A DNA stretch of 10,285 bases from JANQRV01 sp964533785 (GTDB taxonomy: Bacteria; Bacteroidota; Bacteroidia; Chitinophagales; Saprospiraceae): contig CAZHNG010000254.1 in NCBI GenBank assembly GCA_964533785.1, positions 1 through 10,285 of the forward strand, given 5' to 3'. A model generated the notes under the pieces. The model ran no database searches and was not told the DNA's origin. It worked only from the letters and a program-made list of their open reading frames with translations. Positions 5,717 to 10,285 of the stretch are shown here, in pieces. Each line of letters opens with the position of its first letter. Positions within the stretch are counted from its first letter, which is position 1. Position numbers and translations under genes: made by a program.

Positions 5717-6023
5717 ATCCGTAAAGTGCTAGACAGATTATGATATGTGACTTGGAGTTGAGCTTTTAAGATGCTTTGGAAAGTGTGCAAAGTGAATTTT
5801 GTAACTTGAGCATCTTTTCTGAACGCAGCCAGATAGTTATTACTGACTACTTGATTGAACAATTTGTTATGACTGAGGCGGCACTTGGTATAAATAAGTA
5901 ACATAAAAATAAGTGGTTTTGCGAATAAATAAAAATTTAGCCCTAATAATTAAGAAAATTTTATCCTTTTAACGCTTTTTTTGTTGTTCTAATGAAATTC
6001 TTGCTAACCAATCTAACCATATT
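5717..6023. other. Divergent intergenic region before the thiolase
   Basis: About 307 bases, very AT-rich near 5905-5990. An open stretch of 65 codons on the minus strand (5707-5904) has no recognisable protein character. No TAnnTTTG element was found on the plus strand upstream of the thiolase, so its promoter is either divergent or of another sigma class. No repeat or RNA structure stood out. Confidence 0.5.
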
Positions 6024-7241
6024 ATGAGTAAATCGGCATTTTTAGTTGACGGAATAAGGACGCCTTTCGGAAAGTTCACAGGAAGTTTATCGACAATCAG
6101 GACGGATGATTTAGGTGTTATTCCTATTAAAGCGTTGATCGATAAACATCCTGAAATTCCCAAAGAGGCATTCGATGATGTGATATTAGGCTGTGCGAAT
6201 CAAGCCGGTGAGGACAACCGCAACGTAGCCCGCATGTGCCTGCTTTTGGCGGGATTGCCGTATTCGGTTCCCGGCGAAACGGTGAATCGTTTATGCGCAT
6301 CGGGCATGTCGGCGATCATTCACGCTAATCGGGCCATTTGTGCCGGTGATGGTGACCTTTTTATATCCGGGGGAGTGGAGCACATGACCAGGGGGCCCTG
6401 GGTAATCTCGAAAGTCTCCAAACCGTTCGGAAGGGATGCGGAAATGCACGATAGTAGTTTCGGCTGGCGGTTCGTTAATCCAAAAATGCAGGCCATGTAC
6501 GGTACGGATAGCATGGGGATGACGGCGGAAAACCTGGTTGCCTTATACGGTATCCGCAGGGAAGATCAGGATCAATTTGCCTATTGGTCGCAGATAAAAG
6601 CCGCCAAAGCAATGCAGTCCGGACGGCTAGCAAAGGAAATCACTGGCGTTGAAATTCCTCAGCGTAAAGCTGATCCTATCCTTTTCGAACACGACGAATT
6701 TATTAAGCCCAATACTACTCCAGCAGTACTAGCTAAGTTGAGAACTGCTTTTAAAAAGAAAGAAGACGGTGGTACCGTTACGGCCGGCAATGCCTCTGGG
6801 CTAAACGACGGGGCGGCTGCCGTTATAGTGGCTTCCGAAGAGGCGGTGCAACAATACGGGTTAAAGCCATTGGCTCGCATCGTCAGTTCCGCAGTGGTTG
6901 GTGTAGAACCCCGGATTATGGGCATCGGACCGGTCAAGGCTTCTCAGAAAGCACTGGCCAAAGCAGGATTGTCACTTGATAACATGGATATCATTGAATT
7001 GAACGAAGCCTTTGCCGCTCAATGCCTGGCTTGCATCCGGGAAATGGGACTGGCCGATGATGATCCGCGGATTAATCCTAACGGTGGGGCGATAGCGATC
7101 GGCCACCCTTTAGGAGCTTCGGGTACCCGGATCGCTTTAACGGCTGCCCTGGAATTGCACGAACAAAATAAACGCTACGCATTGGTGACGATGTGTGTTG
7201 GGGTGGGGCAAGGGTACGCTACGATCCTGGAGCGCGTTTGA
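6024..7241 (+). CDS. Acetyl-CoA acyltransferase (PcaF-like thiolase)
   Basis: The 405-residue protein is a full-length degradative-type thiolase, which cleaves 3-oxoacyl-CoA with CoA to give acetyl-CoA and a shortened acyl-CoA. Catalytic positions are all present: nucleophile C91 in NRLCASGM, NEAF at 327-330, H361 in GHPLGASG (360-367) and C391 in MCVGVGQG. The block GCANQAGEDNRNVARM (56-71) and NPNGGAIAIGHPLG (351-364) closely resemble beta-ketoadipyl-CoA thiolases (PcaF/PaaJ), so a role in aromatic or dicarboxylic acid breakdown is possible, but general beta-oxidation cannot be excluded. No pca or paa genes and no acyl-CoA dehydrogenase or hydratase lie beside it, which is unusual for such an enzyme. 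The next gene starts 25 bases downstream and may be cotranscribed. It should be a soluble cytoplasmic tetramer by family. Confidence 0.9.
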   Translation: MSKSAFLVDGIRTPFGKFTGSLSTIRTDDLGVIPIKALIDKHPEIPKEAFDDVILGCANQAGEDNRNVARMCLLLAGLPYSVPGETVNRLCASGMSAIIHANRAICAGDGDLFISGGVEHMTRGPWVISKVSKPFGRDAEMHDSSFGWRFVNPKMQAMYGTDSMGMTAENLVALYGIRREDQDQFAYWSQIKAAKAMQSGRLAKEITGVEIPQRKADPILFEHDEFIKPNTTPAVLAKLRTAFKKKEDGGTVTAGNASGLNDGAAAVIVASEEAVQQYGLKPLARIVSSAVVGVEPRIMGIGPVKASQKALAKAGLSLDNMDIIELNEAFAAQCLACIREMGLADDDPRINPNGGAIAIGHPLGASGTRIALTAALELHEQNKRYALVTMCVGVGQGYATILERV

Positions 7242-7256
7242 ATATAGCATAAGATT

Positions 7257-7260
7257 GAGG
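7257..7260 (+). promoter_or_regulatory. Ribosome binding site that favours the 7267 start
   Basis: GAGG ends 6 bases before the ATG at 7267, a good Shine-Dalgarno in a window where most starts lack one. The alternative in-frame ATG at 7294, which would give a more compact signal peptide, has only AT-rich sequence before it. Confidence 0.5.
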
Positions 7261-7266
7261 CACTAA

Positions 7267-9867
7267 ATGCTAAGTAAATTCAAATTAATTCCTATGTCCA
7301 ATACAATACATTTTCTCTGGCTGGTCTTCCTCTTGATAGGGTTAACGGCCTGCAACAATCAAGAAGAACCAACATCTTATAACCTGGAAATCAAAGACCC
7401 CAGTCTGAAAGTGGAGTTAATTGCCGAACAACCGGAAATTATGACGCCCGTGGGCCTGGCTATTGATCGTAATGACCACATCTACCTGCTCGAATCACAT
7501 ACGCACTCTCCCTCAAGCGACTACGAAGGCCCTGCATTCGACCGGATCAAGAAAGGGTTGGACGACAACCAGGATGGTATTCCCGAAAGGTGGACCGTTT
7601 TCGCGGATAGTATTGAAGATGGAATGAATTTAGCCATTGATCAGGATGATCAGGTTTTTTTGACCACTAAAAATAGTGTTGTTGTTTTTCAAGACCATGA
7701 TGGGGATCATATTAGTGATGAGCAGACCATACTGTTAAAAATGACCAAGCCCAATTACGTTTATGATCACGCCGGGATCCTTGGCTTGACTATTGGGCCG
7801 GATGGCTGGTTATACATTTCTCGCGGGAATACCGGCAGCAATGATTGGAGTATTGAAGGTACGGATGGTAGCACTTTAGAAGGATACGGTGATGGGGGAA
7901 ACGTTATGAGGTGTAAGAAAGATGGATCAGCCCTAGAAGAGGTAGCGACCGGCTTTTGGAACCCGTTCGATTTGAAATTTACCTCAGAAGGGCGGTTGTT
8001 GTTGACCGATAATGATCCGGACAGTCGCGGCCCCAATCGGTTGATCGAAATTGTTCCGGGTGGTGATTACGGCTACCAATCTTTATACGGCGGTAGTGGT
8101 ATTCACCCTTTCCTGGCCTGGAATGGTGAATTACCCGGTACGTTGCCTTACGCAGCTCCGTTGGGAGAAGCGCCTTGTGCTTTAATGGATGCCGCCTATA
8201 CCAGCTTCGGTGAAGAGTATGCGGATAATATCCTGGTCAATGTTTGGGAAGAAAACACCATCGTCCGGATTCCTTTACAAAAGAAGAACAGTACGGTGGT
8301 TGGTATACCTGAAGTATTGGTACAAGGAGATAGTAGCTTTCATCCGGTTGCTTTTGCTGCGAATAGTCGCGGTGATCTTTATTTTACCGATTGGGTGATC
8401 CGGCAGTATCCCAATCACGGACAAGGGCGGTTATGGCGGTTATCTGCAAAAAATAGCGAACTGAGGTCAATCTTCTCAACACCGGGAAAGCCTGAAGCCA
8501 GACGGTTTGTTCCTCTATCTGCTGATTTTGACAAGCTGGTTACTATGCTTAAATCGGGGGATCGCTTCGAAAAGGCGATGGCCAGAAAAGCATTGATCCA
8601 TTTCGATCCGATTAAAGAATTATTGGCAGATGCGGATTCCGAATTACGCAAGCAAGCTCTCCTGGTTTTACTGAAGTCCAAAGATGCCCTTTCCAAACAA
8701 CAGTTGGTAAGGCTATTGCAAGATGAGGAGCCGGAGATCAGGCGTCTAACCCTGATCTATATTGGTAAAAAGGCCAGAACTGATCTAAAAGCGGAGATGC
8801 AGCAAGCTTTAGTGTCAGGCCTCATAGGCTCCGCATTGTTCGAAACTTATTTAGCTACTTTAAAACATTTACAACCCGATTTCATCAATAGTTATCAGGC
8901 CAAAGCAGAAAAGAAGGCCAACAAATTAAAACGAAAACTACCGGACTCTTTTTTGAAGTCCTTTTTAAAGGACCGCTCGGTTCCGGAATCGGTAAGAGCA
9001 CTGGCCTTGCCCTTTTTGGAAGACCCTACGCTTGAAGAAGAATGGCTGATTGAATGCCTTAAAAGTGCAGAAAATGAGCTATTTAAAACAGCCTTGATCA
9101 GGGCTTTGAAATCAACAATGAACGAAAATACTGAGAAAGAAGTTTTGCGCCTGACATTGGATGATCGTTCTTCCTCCGCAGTAAGGATGCAAGCAATATC
9201 AGCATTAACGGCACAGTCTTCCGTCCACCGTGATGAGGTCGTCGCTGCATTGTCCGCAACGGATACCCTGTTGCAATACCTGACGGTGAAATATTTATGC
9301 CGTTGCAGGGATAATCAAACGATAAGGCAGCGGGTAGATCAGTTTTTGGCATCCGCTTCCAACCGGGCAGCAAAACTGGCCTGGGCAAAATGTACCAATA
9401 CCGACTACCAACCACCTTCCACGGAGACGGCCTGGGCCGAACTGGTAGACGGGAAGGGCAATCCCCAACGCGGTAAACTTGTTTTTCAATCCATTCAAGC
9501 ACAATGTGAAACTTGCCACAAGGTCGATGGCTGGGGAGGATATTACGGGCCAGATTTGAGTCACGTTGGTAGTAGTAAATCCCGTTCACAATTGATCAAT
9601 GCCATCCTCAATCCTTCCGAGGAGATCGCTCCGGATTGGCAAGGCTGGTATGTCGTTGATGCGAACTGGAAAAAGCATTACGGCAGACAGATCGATGTCC
9701 ATCTGAAAAACGTCGAGCTGATGAACCAATCGGGAGAATTTGTGGCTTATCCTAAGCCTCGTTCGTTTGGTATTTTAGAGGAATCGTTGATGCCGGAAGG
9801 CTTGGAAGCTACGATGACCACTGTAGAGTTTAATGATTTAATCGCTTATTTGGAGTCGTTGGAATAA
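7267..9867 (+). CDS. Haem lipoprotein: beta-propeller dehydrogenase-like, HEAT repeats, cytochrome c
   Basis: This 866-residue protein has the architecture first noted in Pirellula and Verrucomicrobium: a membrane-bound dehydrogenase-type domain and a C-terminal haem-binding domain. A signal peptide ends in the lipobox LTAC (C29). Residues about 45-395 form a beta-propeller like PQQ-type sugar dehydrogenases (GLAIDRNDHIYLLESH, HAGILGLTIGPDGWLYISRG, FWNPFDLKF), with Asp-rich calcium-like loops at 99-104 and 143-152. Residues about 415-735 are helical HEAT-like repeats (SELRKQALLVLL, PEIRRLTLIYIG, SAVRMQAISAL). A c-type haem motif CETCH lies at 747-751, with likely axial M842 in SLMPEGLE. It is predicted to be lipid-anchored outside the inner membrane and to oxidise a sugar or alcohol, passing electrons to its haem. 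Substrate and PQQ dependence are unproven. It follows the thiolase by 25 bases, though no functional link is evident. Confidence 0.85.
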   Translation: MLSKFKLIPMSNTIHFLWLVFLLIGLTACNNQEEPTSYNLEIKDPSLKVELIAEQPEIMTPVGLAIDRNDHIYLLESHTHSPSSDYEGPAFDRIKKGLDDNQDGIPERWTVFADSIEDGMNLAIDQDDQVFLTTKNSVVVFQDHDGDHISDEQTILLKMTKPNYVYDHAGILGLTIGPDGWLYISRGNTGSNDWSIEGTDGSTLEGYGDGGNVMRCKKDGSALEEVATGFWNPFDLKFTSEGRLLLTDNDPDSRGPNRLIEIVPGGDYGYQSLYGGSGIHPFLAWNGELPGTLPYAAPLGEAPCALMDAAYTSFGEEYADNILVNVWEENTIVRIPLQKKNSTVVGIPEVLVQGDSSFHPVAFAANSRGDLYFTDWVIRQYPNHGQGRLWRLSAKNSELRSIFSTPGKPEARRFVPLSADFDKLVTMLKSGDRFEKAMARKALIHFDPIKELLADADSELRKQALLVLLKSKDALSKQQLVRLLQDEEPEIRRLTLIYIGKKARTDLKAEMQQALVSGLIGSALFETYLATLKHLQPDFINSYQAKAEKKANKLKRKLPDSFLKSFLKDRSVPESVRALALPFLEDPTLEEEWLIECLKSAENELFKTALIRALKSTMNENTEKEVLRLTLDDRSSSAVRMQAISALTAQSSVHRDEVVAALSATDTLLQYLTVKYLCRCRDNQTIRQRVDQFLASASNRAAKLAWAKCTNTDYQPPSTETAWAELVDGKGNPQRGKLVFQSIQAQCETCHKVDGWGGYYGPDLSHVGSSKSRSQLINAILNPSEEIAPDWQGWYVVDANWKKHYGRQIDVHLKNVELMNQSGEFVAYPKPRSFGILEESLMPEGLEATMTTVEFNDLIAYLESLE

Positions 9868-10017
9868 ATCTGTATAGTTGGCCAGAGGTGCTTTATTTAG
9901 CGCTTTAAGATTGTTGGTTTTCTGCAAAAAATCTATTCTTAAAAAAATTACTGAAAGTGTGATTTTCTCTAAAAAAAATAAACTAATACAGGAAAATGGA
10001 TCAATTTATTCCGATAC
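9868..10017. other. Intergenic region before the sigma factor gene
   Basis: About 150 AT-rich bases. No strong hairpin terminator after the haem lipoprotein and no TAnnTTTG element before the sigma factor gene were found. An ATG at 9996 is out of frame with the sigma factor. Confidence 0.4.
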
Positions 10018-10285
10018 GTGAAAAATCAAGAAGAATTCATAACCACCATTCAAAAAAACAGCGGCATCATCTATAAAGCCGCTTCCTTGTATACCTCCAA
10101 TCCACAGGATAGAGAAGACCTGGTCCAGGAGATAATCTACCAACTTTGGAAATCATACGATTCATTCCAACACCATTCCAGTGTGAGTACCTGGATATAC
10201 AGGGTAGCCATGAATGTTTCCATATATTATTTAAAACAATCAAAAAAAAGACTTTCAACGATTCCAATGAATCAGGAAGTCCTGG
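10018..10285 (+). CDS. ECF-type RNA polymerase sigma factor (partial, N-terminal)
   Basis: The first 89 codons of a sigma-70 family extracytoplasmic-function factor run off the window edge. Region 2 is clear: residues 7-25 form the first helix (FITTIQKNSGIIYKAASLY), DREDLVQEIIYQLWKSYDSF (31-50) is the core-polymerase-binding segment with the usual D-x-x-D/E-LVQE signature, and VSTWIYRVAMNVSIYYLK is the -10 recognition and melting helix. The start is read as GTG at 10018-10020 because a TAA at 9979-9981 closes the frame upstream and there is no ATG between; the nearest ATG (9996) is out of frame. Region 4 and any anti-sigma gene lie beyond the window. In Bacteroidota such factors often work with membrane anti-sigma proteins, but that cannot be seen here. 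Confidence 0.85.
   Translation, partial: MKNQEEFITTIQKNSGIIYKAASLYTSNPQDREDLVQEIIYQLWKSYDSFQHHSSVSTWIYRVAMNVSIYYLKQSKKRLSTIPMNQEVL

Noticed and set aside
5707..5904. Minus-strand 65-codon frame upstream of the rhodanese-fold gene
   Set aside because: No recognisable protein character; it spans the putative promoter region and lacks a ribosome site.
9098..9589. Minus-strand open frame of 163 codons within the haem lipoprotein gene
   Set aside because: It lies entirely opposite the HEAT and cytochrome c coding region and shows no family motifs.
9996..10020. ATG at 9996 as the start of the sigma factor
   Set aside because: It is out of frame with the conserved region 2 by one base.

Overview
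The window looks like a chromosomal stretch from a member of the Bacteroidota, perhaps near the Saprospiria or Cytophagia; the class is an inference. The evidence is Bacteroidota-type promoter elements (TAnnTTTG at -7, clearest upstream of the tRNA), a tRNA without an encoded CCA end, weak Shine-Dalgarno signals, SPII-type lipoproteins, and degenerate heptamer and palindromic repeats between genes.

Bases 1-1260 are an eroded accessory region next to tRNA-Leu(CAA). It holds three minus-strand gene fragments: an unidentified C-terminal piece (57-233), the N-terminal winged-helix piece of an AbiEi-like antitoxin (326-550), and the catalytic half of a tyrosine recombinase (803-1225). The recombinase fragment begins inside the tRNA's intrinsic terminator. 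This fits the decayed end of an integrative element that once used the tRNA as its target.

Bases 1295-1450 carry the tRNA and its promoter on the minus strand. A plus-strand block follows: a PhoD-like metallophosphoesterase lipoprotein (1659-3302), a 14-copy heptamer repeat that overlaps its stop codon, a palindromic repeat with a coding-like fragment, an HpaI-type class II pyruvate aldolase (3584-4342) and a VIT1/CCC1-type iron/manganese transporter (4399-5139). A palindromic repeat of about 113 bp separates the transporter from a convergent rhodanese-fold gene whose catalytic cysteine position is serine (5354-5671, minus).

The last block on the plus strand is a PcaF-like thiolase (6024-7241), followed after 25 bases by a large lipoprotein (7267-9867) that combines a beta-propeller dehydrogenase-like domain, HEAT-like repeats and a C-terminal cytochrome c domain. 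An ECF sigma factor (10018 onward) runs off the window edge.

The genes do not form one obvious pathway. The aldolase and thiolase fit catabolism of carboxylic or aromatic acids; the PhoD-like enzyme and haem lipoprotein fit extracytoplasmic breakdown of phosphate esters and sugars or alcohols. I see no convincing new multi-gene system. The most unusual items are the serine-substituted rhodanese, the recombinase/terminator junction, the repeat-derived C-terminus of the PhoD-like protein, and the coding-like remnant ahead of the aldolase.
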